This document shows, piece by piece, positions 45,134 through 54,482 of a stretch of DNA of 64,000 nt; position 1 is the first letter of the stretch; the number at the start of each line of letters is the position of its first letter. The DNA lies in the NCBI GenBank assembly GCA_905478225.1, contig CAJQHR010000001.1:62001-126000 (forward strand), given 5' to 3'. The notes beneath the pieces were generated by a model. That model made no database searches. It was not told the origin of the DNA and saw nothing but the letters and a program-made list of their open reading frames with translations. This stretch comes from an uncultured Crocinitomix sp. GTDB taxonomy: Bacteria > Bacteroidota > Bacteroidia > Flavobacteriales_D > Crocinitomicaceae. A program made the position numbers and the translations under genes.

Positions 45134-48100
45134 ATGAAAAAAATTGACTTAATGCTAGTGCTGTTCTTTTTCACAGCATTCGCGAATGTCTCTTACGGTC
45201 AAGCAGTGGGTTTATACCCAGGCGGACTGACGTGTGAAGAGGCAGTACCAATCTTCGTTGCCGAAGGTTTCAGAACTCCAAATGATGGGGCTGAAGGAGG
45301 TGTCGTTGCTGATACCCATGATCATTGGTACTCATTTACTGCCCCATGTGATGGTGCATTAACTATTAACTGCGGTGGTTATACAAATACATTATCTGTT
45401 GATAGAAGAATCCATAAAGGAACTTGTGACGACGTTGAGGAAATTTTGTACGACGGAACTTGGAATCCACAAGTAATGCCTGCAGTAACTGTTATTGGTG
45501 GTGAAGATTACTTGTTTGAGATCAATGATAACTGGCAAACTTCAAACGAAGGTGCATTTGATGTACGTTTAGAGAATCCTGCTTGTCCTCAACCTACATC
45601 TTTGGATGCATTTGCTACGTCTTGGGACGCGGCAATTCTTGCTTGGTTTGCAGGTGGATCTGAAACTTCTTGGACTATTTGTTACGGACCTACAGGATTT
45701 GATCCTGAAGTTGAAGGAACAGTAATCTTAAAAGATGATGGTATTTCTAATATCACACTTACAGGTTTAGCTGAATTAACTTGTTATGATTTTTACGTTC
45801 AAGCCAACTGTGGTGGTGGAGAAGTAAGTTGTTTCAAGTCAGGACCGAATACGTTCTGTACTCCAGCAATTTGTCCTGCACCATTAAGTCCAGATGAAAC
45901 TGAAATAACTACAGATAGTGTTACAACTACATGGGTGCCTGCAACAGGTGACGAAACTGAATTTGAATTTGAGTGGGAAGTAGAAGGTTTCGAATTAGGA
46001 GATGGCTTTGAGTCAACTACTCCTTTTGACTCTGAAGTAATGGAGCCATTAGAAGCGGGTGTTTGTTATGATTGGTATGTACGCGCAGTATGTGAAGTTG
46101 ATCTTGGAGACGGACTTGTAACTGCTTATTCATTATGGGTTGGGCCAAACGAAGTTTGTGCTGAAGCTATTTGTGTAGATCCTTCTGACGGAACAATGGT
46201 TGCTTCTGGCGGATTAAACGCGACATTGTCTTGGACTGAAAATAACGATCCAGCTGCTACTGAATGGAATATTCAATACGGTACTCCTGGATTCGCTCTA
46301 GGAACTGGGGTAACTGTTACTAATATCCCAACTAATCCATACACACTAGGCGGTTTAGAGCCTGATACTGATTATTGCTACTATGTACAAGCTGTTTGTG
46401 GTGAAGGGCCAGATTCTTTATCTAACTGGGTTGGACCATTCTGCTTTACTACTGATCTCTTCTGCCCTGCGCCGTCTGCATTATATGCATCTGGTACTTC
46501 AGGAACAGAAGCTGATTTATCCTGGGAAATGGGTGATTCGGAAGACGCATGGGAAGTTTCTTGGGGTGTTGACTTAGCTGATCCAGAACTTGGAACAATT
46601 GATGACGCTGCTGTATTGCCTGGTATTTCTTTAACTGGATTAGCTCCAGGTGAAATATACTGTTACTGGGTAAGAGCAAATTGTGGTGAAGGTGCTGATT
46701 CATCTTCTGTATGGGTTGGACCATTCTGCTGGACTCAACCTGCATTATGTGCTACTCCGTTTGCTATTGAGATGATCAATATTACAAACACAGCTGCTCA
46801 TGCAAACTTCGCGTCAAGTGGCGCTGAAACGTTTGACTTAGAAGTTGGACTTCCTTGTTTCGTTCCAGAAGCAGGTGAAGAAGTGTTAGCATTATATGAT
46901 GAAGATTCTGCTCCAATTTATATGACTGGTTTAGAACATACGACTCCTTATTGGGTATATGTAAGAGCTATCTGTGGTGTTGATTCTGTTTCTGCATGGT
47001 CTGATCCAATCTTATTTGGAACTCACATCATCAATGATGATCCATGTGACGCAATTGAGTTGACTATTGACGGTCCTGCTCAACTAAGACACAACTTTGA
47101 TGCAACTGTTTTACCTGGTGAAACTGCTATTGCTCCTCCTGTTGCTGATTGTTATTCAAGCGACGGATGGTGTGCTGGTGACGGAGTTGATAGAACTGTT
47201 TGGTTCAAATTCACTGCACCTGCATCAGGACAAGTTGCTGTAAATACATTTGACGAGAGTACGTGTCAAACGAATTTCTATACTGAGGTTGCTGTTTATT
47301 CTACAGGAGATTGTGGAATTATTTCAAACTTTGTTCCTCAATATGCGAATACTTTAGCACCTGGTGCTGACGGTGATGATGCTCCATTTGGATCTGAATT
47401 GACTGCTTGTGGATTAACTCCAGGTACTGAATACTATATCATGGTTAATCCAGTTGCTTATGTTTCAGCTGATATTCACTTTACTATCTCTTTGTCTTCT
47501 GTTGAAGAAATCGCTGCTGGTTTAGGATTGGATCCAAATATTTGTGCAGGTTCTACTTATGACTTGTTTGATGCAATCGCAGGATACAGTGATGAAGGTG
47601 GTACTTGGTACAACCCATCAGTAGCTGACGGTAACGAATTACCTAACCTAGTTGGATTCCCGGACTTTGAAGGTGACTTCCCTTTCTACTATGTAATTGG
47701 TAACGGATGTGATTCTGATACTGTTATGACTACTATCACAACTGAAGCAGGTGTTGATGCTGGTGATGACGGATTCTACACAACTTGTAACACTTATGAT
47801 ATCGTATTATCTGATCACATTGTTGGTGACTATGATGGCGGTGGACTTTGGGAGTACGACGGTGTTGATCCTGATGTTGCTTTAGCTGGAGGATTATTTA
47901 TTCCTCTTGGAATGGATGCTGGAATCTACAAATTCAACTATTCTGTAACGAGTGAGTACTGTCCTACAGATACTGCTGTTGTTACTGTTGTATTAGTTGA
48001 TTGTGCTGATTTAACTGAAGATACTGAAAACGCTTTAGTTGTGTATCCTAATCCTGTTGTTGACGTTTTGACTGTTCAAAACGTTGCAATTGATGGAAAC

Positions 48101-48268
48101 GCAGTAATCGAAGTATTAGATATCGAGGGTAGAGTAATTATCTCTAGAAACGTAGCTAATGTTTACGGTAACTACGAAATTGACATGAGTACTATCGAAA
48201 GCGGAGTTTACTTCGTGAAAGTTACTTCTGAAAACACTGTCCAAAAGGTCAGAGTTGTAAAGCAGTAA
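45134..48268 (+). CDS. Fibronectin type III repeat protein with T9SS type A sorting domain
   Basis: 1044 residues. After the signal peptide (to about 22) comes a Cys-containing beta domain (WYSFTAPCDGALTINCGG). Then follow five fibronectin III-like repeats, recognised by a repeating Cys-Tyr-x-x-Tyr-Val-x-Ala-x-Cys-Gly pattern ending near residues 228, 322, 425, 520 and 617, about 95 residues apart. A second WFKFTAPASG domain follows (about 690-790), then a proprotein-like beta region, and the type A sorting domain (VVYPNPVVDV, GVYFVKV). It is a T9SS cargo, likely a surface adhesin. The regular Cys suggest disulfide-stabilised repeats. Codon use in the later part is notably uniform (GCT, GGT, ACT, GTT), hinting at high expression. 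Confidence 0.92.
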   Translation: MKKIDLMLVLFFFTAFANVSYGQAVGLYPGGLTCEEAVPIFVAEGFRTPNDGAEGGVVADTHDHWYSFTAPCDGALTINCGGYTNTLSVDRRIHKGTCDDVEEILYDGTWNPQVMPAVTVIGGEDYLFEINDNWQTSNEGAFDVRLENPACPQPTSLDAFATSWDAAILAWFAGGSETSWTICYGPTGFDPEVEGTVILKDDGISNITLTGLAELTCYDFYVQANCGGGEVSCFKSGPNTFCTPAICPAPLSPDETEITTDSVTTTWVPATGDETEFEFEWEVEGFELGDGFESTTPFDSEVMEPLEAGVCYDWYVRAVCEVDLGDGLVTAYSLWVGPNEVCAEAICVDPSDGTMVASGGLNATLSWTENNDPAATEWNIQYGTPGFALGTGVTVTNIPTNPYTLGGLEPDTDYCYYVQAVCGEGPDSLSNWVGPFCFTTDLFCPAPSALYASGTSGTEADLSWEMGDSEDAWEVSWGVDLADPELGTIDDAAVLPGISLTGLAPGEIYCYWVRANCGEGADSSSVWVGPFCWTQPALCATPFAIEMINITNTAAHANFASSGAETFDLEVGLPCFVPEAGEEVLALYDEDSAPIYMTGLEHTTPYWVYVRAICGVDSVSAWSDPILFGTHIINDDPCDAIELTIDGPAQLRHNFDATVLPGETAIAPPVADCYSSDGWCAGDGVDRTVWFKFTAPASGQVAVNTFDESTCQTNFYTEVAVYSTGDCGIISNFVPQYANTLAPGADGDDAPFGSELTACGLTPGTEYYIMVNPVAYVSADIHFTISLSSVEEIAAGLGLDPNICAGSTYDLFDAIAGYSDEGGTWYNPSVADGNELPNLVGFPDFEGDFPFYYVIGNGCDSDTVMTTITTEAGVDAGDDGFYTTCNTYDIVLSDHIVGDYDGGGLWEYDGVDPDVALAGGLFIPLGMDAGIYKFNYSVTSEYCPTDTAVVTVVLVDCADLTEDTENALVVYPNPVVDVLTVQNVAIDGNAVIEVLDIEGRVIISRNVANVYGNYEIDMSTIESGVYFVKVTSENTVQKVRVVKQ

Positions 48269-48290
48269 TTCGATAAGAATATATTTTAGG

Positions 48291-48322
48291 GAGGGGAGCT
48301 CAATGAGCTCCCCTCTTTTTTT
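48291..48322 (+). terminator. Strong terminator after the fibronectin-repeat gene
   Basis: A perfect 11-bp stem, GAGGGGAGCTC (48291-48301) with GAGCTCCCCTC (48305-48315), is closed by a 3-base loop and followed by a T run. It starts 23 bases after the stop codon. Confidence 0.95.
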
Positions 48323-48531
48323 TGTCCAAAGAATTTGTGATTGTTATTGGGTATTTCCTTTATCAAAGCAAAGAATCAAACCAATTATTTCGATTGGGTC
48401 TTTCCCAGTTCATCATCAGATTAGTTTTCTAATAAACATTCACTATGAAAAGCCCAAACTAATTATTAAATTAGTTGACGCATCTGTAACTACTTTAAGG
48501 CAAGATGCAAATTTTTCAAAAAAATAGATAT

Positions 48532-49065
48532 ATGGCAATTGCAGCACCCTTTAATTTAAATAACTGGATCAAAGAGAATAGAGATTTATTGAAGCCCCCG
48601 GTCTCAAATAAAAACTTATATGTTGAATCTGGCGATTATATTGTTATGATTGTGGGTGGACCAAATGCCCGTAAAGATTATCACTATAATGAAACAGAAG
48701 AATTGTTCTATCAGCTAGAGGGTGATATTGAGGTGACAATACAAGAAGACGGTAAAGCAGTTAAAGTTGATATTAAAGAAGGAGACATGTTCTTACTACC
48801 CGCCAACGTCCCTCACAACCCTGTTAGACCTGCTAATTCCGTTGGACTAGTAATTGAGCGTGTTAGAAAGGGAACGGCGCTTAAAGACGGTTTAATGTGG
48901 TTTTGCGATAATTGTAATAATAAATTGCACGACACTCGTTTCGAATTGCAAAATGTTGAAAAGGACTTTCAACCACGGTTTCGCCAATTCTATAATTCAG
49001 AGGAACTAAGAACATGCGATAAATGCGGACATGTTATGGAAATGGATCTGCGCTTTGTGGATTAA
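48532..49065 (+). CDS. nbaC: 3-hydroxyanthranilate 3,4-dioxygenase
   Basis: This Fe(II) dioxygenase opens the ring of 3-hydroxyanthranilate, a step of the kynurenine route from tryptophan toward NAD or quinolinate. With the start at 48532 (177 residues) the iron ligands fall at His51, Glu57 and His95 and the substrate arginines at Arg47 and Arg99, the same numbers as I recall for the characterised bacterial enzyme; this strongly supports the start over the longer frame from 48505. The C-terminal rubredoxin-like site is also present (CDNC and CDKC). No other kynurenine-pathway gene is in the window. An unknown lipoprotein gene follows after 39 bases. Confidence 0.96.
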   Translation: MAIAAPFNLNNWIKENRDLLKPPVSNKNLYVESGDYIVMIVGGPNARKDYHYNETEELFYQLEGDIEVTIQEDGKAVKVDIKEGDMFLLPANVPHNPVRPANSVGLVIERVRKGTALKDGLMWFCDNCNNKLHDTRFELQNVEKDFQPRFRQFYNSEELRTCDKCGHVMEMDLRFVD

Positions 49066-49104
49066 CGTATTGACAAAATCATAAGTTAGTTTTATTATTT
49101 TATC

Positions 49105-49866
49105 GTGAATTTTTATGTTAAAAATGCGCTTGTCTCAAACCGCGCAACAAAGTGTTTAAGTAATTACCATTGGTTTGTAATTTTGTTATTTGTCATTGGC
49201 TGTAAAAACGATTCATCACCAAATTCAGATTCCGTTTCAACAAAAAAAATTGATCTTCGAGATTATATCGTTCCTAACCGTTCTTTAATTGGTGCTAACT
49301 TTTATCATGAACTAAAAGTAGATTCAGTCTATGAAACTACTTTTGAAATTGTTCATGAATTAGCCTACAAATCTAATTACACGGAAGTCATTAATTTAAC
49401 TATCTATGATACGTTAGGCCGTATAATTAAAACGCGAGAAATGCGTGTCTCTGCAAACGAATCTCGAATGTATGGCGGCGAAAATTTCTATTACACGGAC
49501 AGTATTCAAGAAAAGGTAAAAGTGGGTAGATCTAGTAGCAATTTAATATACAGTGTCGACAAAAAACCAGCAAATGAATTGTGGTATGAACTTGCGAACG
49601 GTTTTAAAAGAGAAGAACTATACTTATTCGACACTTGTTATCATCAATTAAAAGATATTGGACGATTTAAGGATGTGGAGTGTGTTTTAATGGAAGGATA
49701 TTTTTACATGAAAGAGTATGAATTCATAGATGACCAATTTGTATTGGATGGGAAATACCGATTTAAAATAAGGCGTGAATTTGTAAAAGAAATTGGTTTG
49801 ATTAGTAATACTGTAAGTAATCTATCTCGCGTTATGAAAACAGAATTGAAACGGATAAGCAAATAG
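49105..49866 (+). CDS. Hypothetical lipoprotein
   Basis: 253 residues from a GTG; no ATG is available before the signal. A hydrophobic stretch FVILLFVIGC ends in a likely lipidated Cys at residue 33, after an unusually long N-terminal part. The rest is beta-rich with a repeated TIYDTLGRIIKTREM-like segment, and no family is recognised. It lies 39 bases after the dioxygenase gene, but a functional link is doubtful. Its stop codon is inside a small palindrome with the stop of the convergent gene. It is very likely a real gene because of the lipobox and compact fit between neighbours. Confidence 0.65.
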   Translation: MNFYVKNALVSNRATKCLSNYHWFVILLFVIGCKNDSSPNSDSVSTKKIDLRDYIVPNRSLIGANFYHELKVDSVYETTFEIVHELAYKSNYTEVINLTIYDTLGRIIKTREMRVSANESRMYGGENFYYTDSIQEKVKVGRSSSNLIYSVDKKPANELWYELANGFKREELYLFDTCYHQLKDIGRFKDVECVLMEGYFYMKEYEFIDDQFVLDGKYRFKIRREFVKEIGLISNTVSNLSRVMKTELKRISK

Positions 49867-49874
49867 AAGAATAT

Positions 49875-52800
49875 CTATTTCAACAATACCACATGCCCTC
49901 TTAATTCATGAGCAATACCTTTCAAGTCGGTATAAATAATTTGCCAAACATAAACATCATCAGTCACAAGAGAGTTACGATAACTGCCGTCCCAATAATC
50001 ATCTAGGTCATCCATTACATAAATGAGTTCTCCCCAACGATTAAAAATATGCATTTCAAACTCATCAATATTGTGCGCAATCGCTCTGAAAACATTATTG
50101 AAGTCGTCTCCATCAGGTGTAAAGGCGTTTGGTACATAGATTAACGGTTCAAAGTAAACAGGAACCACAGCATAGTTGGTGCATCCGTTCGCATCAGTTA
50201 CTGTTGCTACATAATGGGTTTCAACTTCAGGCCAAACAATTGTAGTTTCACACGTTTGACATTGAATATTGTATGGTGGTGTCCAGTAAATTGCTCCGTC
50301 AGCTTCTGCCCAAATAGTAACCGTATCACCCGCAATTGGATATACCGCCGGGGAAACAGTTATCGTGGGCGGATCATATAATTCCACAAATACATCTGCC
50401 GAGTCTACACAACCATATTCATCTGAAACATAAACAGTGTACAATATATCATTTGGTGGAGTTGAAACTGTTGAAGATGTATTCGTACTTGACAAATAAG
50501 CGCCAGGATACCATTGGTAGAATTCACCGCCTGTGGCCCATAAAAAAGCAGAATCTCCAGGGCATATAGTCGTGTCCGTTGACGCTTCCGCATCAATTAC
50601 AATTACATAAACGGACACAGTGTCGTAAGACGAACCGCAAGCATTTGTAAACGTTACCGAATAATCGGTGTCAACATCAGGATAAACGTAAGGATTGTAG
50701 ATCGTAGGATCACTAATATTATAATCTGGAGTCCATAAATAATCTGTTGCACCTCCAGCTGTTATTCTTATGCTGTCTCCTTTGCATAGATTCACTTCAT
50801 CAATTAAATTTGGAAAAGGGACATCATGATCAACATGTACTTTGATGGTGTCTTGAATCAAACACCCTTCTTCCGTAGTAATATCTACCGTGTAGTATGT
50901 TGTTAATGGGGGTGACGCAATTGGTTCTGCTATCGTGGGGTCGTCCAAATCTTCGGGAGGCGCCCATAAATAGGTGTCCCCTCCGGATGCTGTGAGTTGA
51001 GCTTCTCCTCCTACGCAAATTGCGGTGTCTATGCCAGAGGAAGTACTGACCTCAAAAACGTAAACAGTTACTGTGAGTTCTGTTGTTCCGCATATGCTTT
51101 CAATCGTAACGGTAAATGTCGTTTCTTCGTCTATTGTGGCAATTGGATCTGAAGCTGTAGGATCGGTTAAAAGATCTGGCGGCCCCCAAGTATAGGTGTC
51201 GCCACCTGTAGCGAACAATTGAACCGAACTTCCAGGACATATCGTATCTGTGAGCGCCCAAGCTTCTCCTTCGAACAATTGAATTTCAACTTCAACATAA
51301 GCCGTGTCGGGTTCATAACAGCCTGCAGCATCTGAAACTATCAAAGTAACTATGTATATGCCGGGTTCTGTATAAAAGTAAGAGGGTTCAAAATCAGTAG
51401 AAGTTCCAATGCCATCTCCAAAATCCCAAAAATAGGTATCGCCATATTCGCTGTCATTTTCAAATAATACGGGATCAGGAATACAAATAATTGGAGCGCC
51501 AGTACTTAGCACGGCCTCAATTTGAGCCAATTCAAATTGGAAAACAGCCATATTACAATTACTACTTCCGTTGGTTTCAGAAAATGCCCCAGGGGTAGTT
51601 GGCCAATCATTAAATCCGCATGCTGCACAAACAGCATGATAAATCGTTCCAGATTTGTCAAATCGACTCGTTCCTCCATCTACGTGATCTCCACCGGAAT
51701 CGGTCTCACCCATAAATGTGGCATATTTCAAAGCAGCCATATCTGCTGTAAATACCGCTAAATAAAAATTATTTCCGCTTGTTTCTGATTGATAGGCATC
51801 TCCAGTGGTTGGAAAGCCTGTAGTGGTACTTCCTTCTGCAAAATTAGTGTTTCCTCCCCAGCCTGCTATATAAATTTCATAACAATCACTCACTAAGAAT
51901 GCCGTGGGTGAAATTTCAGCTACACCAGAACTTGCGCCAAAAACAGATGACCATTCGGTAGTCCCCAGGTCATTGCTGATTTTATGAATGAATTGCCCAC
52001 TATTGGCATTAATGTAATTTACACCATCCGTTTGGTATGGCCCGCTTGATTGTCCGTATACATATACAAATTCGTCAATATCAACTTCAACCGAATAGGC
52101 TTGATCATAATCACCTGTTCCAAGATAAGTAGCTTCTGGTGTATATGCCGGAGCAGTCAGTTTCATTAAATAGCCGTCAACTGTTCCTCCTTGATAACCG
52201 GGATGAATGTTGCCAGCCGTGTTTGGGAAGTCAGTGCTTGTTGTTCCTCCAACTGTAAAAATATCTCCTGAAGGGGAAACTTTTACTGAATTACCTGCCT
52301 CATGTCCTGATCCACCAACATATGTGCTCCACAGTAAGTCTGATAAATCGGGGTTAAATTTTGCTAAAATCGCATCTTTACCCCCACTTAATGTGGCATC
52401 AAACCCTCCTACAATTGGAAAATCGGCAGATGTTGTAGTTGTAGTAATGTATACATTTGAGGCATCATCTAAAAAAACCTCTCCTCTTAGTTGATCTCCG
52501 TAATTATGAACTACGAAGCCTTCTTCTGAAATACCGTCGAAACCAGTTCCGCCTAGGAATGTGCCACCCAAGAGCGCATCTCCTGCTGCAGATAATTTGA
52601 AGATAAATATATCAGCTCCGTCTTCAAAGTTAATTCCGTCTATTTGTCCATCTGCCGCCTCTGGCGGATCACCTAAAATATTTGCACCTTGATATGGACT
52701 GTCGCCCACAGGGAAGTCTGGTGATGAAGTTGCACCCATGATATAAAGATCGTTGTCTTCATTTACAATTAAACTATGTGGGGTTTCGCTTCCGGCACCA

Positions 52801-53738
52801 CCAATAAAGGTAGAAAAGACGATAGCACTGCCGTCTGCGGTGAACTTTGTAATGCCTAAATCAACTAATCGTGAACCAGTGATGTTATTATAGCCGCTAT
52901 CAAAAGCGCCTGGTGATAATGGGTAGCCACTGCCAAATACAATTCCGCCGCCAATCATTTTACCGTCAACGTCTGGGCAAGCTGTCATTCCCCAGTTGTC
53001 TGATGATGCGCCCGTAAAGGTTGAAAAGTTTAATTCTGGATCAATAATTACGGGTTTTGAAAGCTCATAACCATCTGGGAAACTGAAATGCATTTCGCTT
53101 CCAACTAAAACATATTCACATGCTACTTTGTATTTTAACCCATCAGTTTCTTGATAAGCAAATGGTTTTTCTTCGATTATGGTTCCTAAAGTTGTTGTAA
53201 TATGCAAGGCGCCCTCAATTATTTCAAGGTTGTCTTGTCCTTCATAACTCACTTTAAAGTCGGATGGATCTCCTCCGGTTTTAATAATCACATCATATTT
53301 GAGTGTGTTGTTGGCTTCGTATAATCTCAAATCTATCTGATCGTACAATTCAAGATATTGGATTTCTTCATAGGCATAACTGTTCGTTACCCAGTTATCT
53401 GGATTATTGCCTAAGAAGTAGTTTTCGTAAAAGGTTGAAGGAGATAGTTCTTCAAATGTTGGTGTGTTTGCTCCCACAAAAGTTGTTTTCACCACATGGG
53501 ATTTTGCATGTTCCGGCTCTTCTGAATGTCCGTGTCCAACATCATAATGTCCATCTGCATTGCTCATGGCATATGTGAAACCAGTCTTTTCAAGATACAT
53601 TTGCCCACTTGGAACTCCAATTTTGTACGCCACATTTTTATGCCACTGTCCTTTATTTGGACGCATCCAAATCTCGTCTTGAGCCAATAGCCCAAAAACA
53701 CTGAGAAAAGAGAACAAGAAGAGTACTAATTTATTCAT
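49875..53738 (-). CDS. DUF7948/SBBP-repeat/PKD giant surface protein with T9SS type B C-terminus
   Basis: 1287 residues. The order is: signal peptide (to about 20); an N-terminal DUF7948-type domain (WMRPNKGQWHKNVAYKIGVP, about 22-235); SBBP beta-propeller repeats (about 240-640, recurring YIMGATSSPDFP and TVGGTTSTDFPN motifs); a PKD domain (about 765-825, WDFGDGIGTSTDFEPS); four or five repeats of about 85 residues built around DTxICxGxxxxLxAxGGDTYxWxP; and the type B sorting domain (NAFTPDGDDFNN, IFNRWGELIYV). It is a T9SS cargo at the cell surface. Such proteins are typical of gliding or particle-degrading Flavobacteriales. It is transcribed alone. Confidence 0.92.
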   Translation of the reverse strand: MNKLVLFLFSFLSVFGLLAQDEIWMRPNKGQWHKNVAYKIGVPSGQMYLEKTGFTYAMSNADGHYDVGHGHSEEPEHAKSHVVKTTFVGANTPTFEELSPSTFYENYFLGNNPDNWVTNSYAYEEIQYLELYDQIDLRLYEANNTLKYDVIIKTGGDPSDFKVSYEGQDNLEIIEGALHITTTLGTIIEEKPFAYQETDGLKYKVACEYVLVGSEMHFSFPDGYELSKPVIIDPELNFSTFTGASSDNWGMTACPDVDGKMIGGGIVFGSGYPLSPGAFDSGYNNITGSRLVDLGITKFTADGSAIVFSTFIGGAGSETPHSLIVNEDNDLYIMGATSSPDFPVGDSPYQGANILGDPPEAADGQIDGINFEDGADIFIFKLSAAGDALLGGTFLGGTGFDGISEEGFVVHNYGDQLRGEVFLDDASNVYITTTTTSADFPIVGGFDATLSGGKDAILAKFNPDLSDLLWSTYVGGSGHEAGNSVKVSPSGDIFTVGGTTSTDFPNTAGNIHPGYQGGTVDGYLMKLTAPAYTPEATYLGTGDYDQAYSVEVDIDEFVYVYGQSSGPYQTDGVNYINANSGQFIHKISNDLGTTEWSSVFGASSGVAEISPTAFLVSDCYEIYIAGWGGNTNFAEGSTTTGFPTTGDAYQSETSGNNFYLAVFTADMAALKYATFMGETDSGGDHVDGGTSRFDKSGTIYHAVCAACGFNDWPTTPGAFSETNGSSNCNMAVFQFELAQIEAVLSTGAPIICIPDPVLFENDSEYGDTYFWDFGDGIGTSTDFEPSYFYTEPGIYIVTLIVSDAAGCYEPDTAYVEVEIQLFEGEAWALTDTICPGSSVQLFATGGDTYTWGPPDLLTDPTASDPIATIDEETTFTVTIESICGTTELTVTVYVFEVSTSSGIDTAICVGGEAQLTASGGDTYLWAPPEDLDDPTIAEPIASPPLTTYYTVDITTEEGCLIQDTIKVHVDHDVPFPNLIDEVNLCKGDSIRITAGGATDYLWTPDYNISDPTIYNPYVYPDVDTDYSVTFTNACGSSYDTVSVYVIVIDAEASTDTTICPGDSAFLWATGGEFYQWYPGAYLSSTNTSSTVSTPPNDILYTVYVSDEYGCVDSADVFVELYDPPTITVSPAVYPIAGDTVTIWAEADGAIYWTPPYNIQCQTCETTIVWPEVETHYVATVTDANGCTNYAVVPVYFEPLIYVPNAFTPDGDDFNNVFRAIAHNIDEFEMHIFNRWGELIYVMDDLDDYWDGSYRNSLVTDDVYVWQIIYTDLKGIAHELRGHVVLLK

Positions 53739-54008
53739 AAGTTGACATTAAGTCGAACTGTAAGGGGTTTATACCCACTTCATTTATAACAAAAATCAGA
53801 CCCTATCCATTCAAAACAGAAAGGAGCATAATCTTAAATTTACTAAAAATCAACGATTTAACTCTAGCTATTCGTGTATACGGTAGTTATCATTTATTGT
53901 TTAGCTATTTTAAGACGTTTCCTAACCTAAAATAGTTTGCTGAATAGCGAATAAATTTTGTGTGATTATTGGAAAGTAAAAAATTGATAGTCAGAAGATT
54001 AAATAATT

Positions 54009-54476
54009 CTAGTAATCCCCTTCTTTAACAATATTCCCCTCTTCGTCGTAGAAGATCCAATGGCCGCTTTGTTTGTCATCTGCGTATTCCCCGACGTAAC
54101 GCACTCTACCATTGGGAAAAAAGGTAATTGAATGACCCATTCTAACACCATGGGAATAATTTGATTCGCTCCATTTTATTCCATTTTCATAGTACGAAAA
54201 CCAAAGCCCATGACGTGCTTCATTGTCGTCAAAATCTCCCTCAATTTTTAACTCGCCCGTCTCGTAAAATTCTTGATAATCTCTTTTAGGAACGGTTACT
54301 GAATCATTTTCTGTATTAATAAAATCGTCAATTGTAACTGGAGTTTCAGTAATTGGAGCAATTGAATCGCTCACCGAATCCGAAATTATTTCGTTAGTTG
54401 TCGTTTCTTCAGTGCCATTTCCACATCCAAAAAGAAGAAGTGAACCAAATAGGGCAGGGAACAAATAATTTTTCAT
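54009..54476 (-). CDS. YwqK-like (MORN-type repeat) lipoprotein
   Basis: 155 residues: a lipoprotein signal with Cys18 (LLFGCGN), an acidic/Thr-rich linker, then repeats of the type YETGELKIEGDF, HGLWFSYYENG and HSITFFPNGRVRYVGEY. These are the MORN-like units of the family often named toxin-antitoxin YwqK; that name is poorly supported for lipoproteins like this. A surface or periplasmic scaffold is equally likely. It is 6 bases downstream of the polyprenyl synthase gene, so the two are probably co-transcribed. A second, longer member is at 62866-63765. Confidence 0.85.
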   Translation of the reverse strand: MKNYLFPALFGSLLLFGCGNGTEETTTNEIISDSVSDSIAPITETPVTIDDFINTENDSVTVPKRDYQEFYETGELKIEGDFDDNEARHGLWFSYYENGIKWSESNYSHGVRMGHSITFFPNGRVRYVGEYADDKQSGHWIFYDEEGNIVKEGDY

Positions 54477-54482
54477 TTGATT

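Noticed and set aside
48303-48527. 74-codon open frame after the fibronectin-repeat gene
   Set aside because: It begins inside a terminator hairpin, has no recognisable composition or motif, and ends within the upstream part of the dioxygenase frame.
53739-54008. Possible RNA gene in the 270-base gap upstream of the DUF7948 gene
   Set aside because: Only a short GGGG/CCC hairpin near 53763-53779 is seen; there is no tRNA-like fold, promoter match or terminator.
54009-54476. Toxin-antitoxin or defence module
   Set aside because: Only the YwqK family label points there; the protein is a lipoprotein with MORN-like repeats and its neighbour is a housekeeping prenyl synthase.
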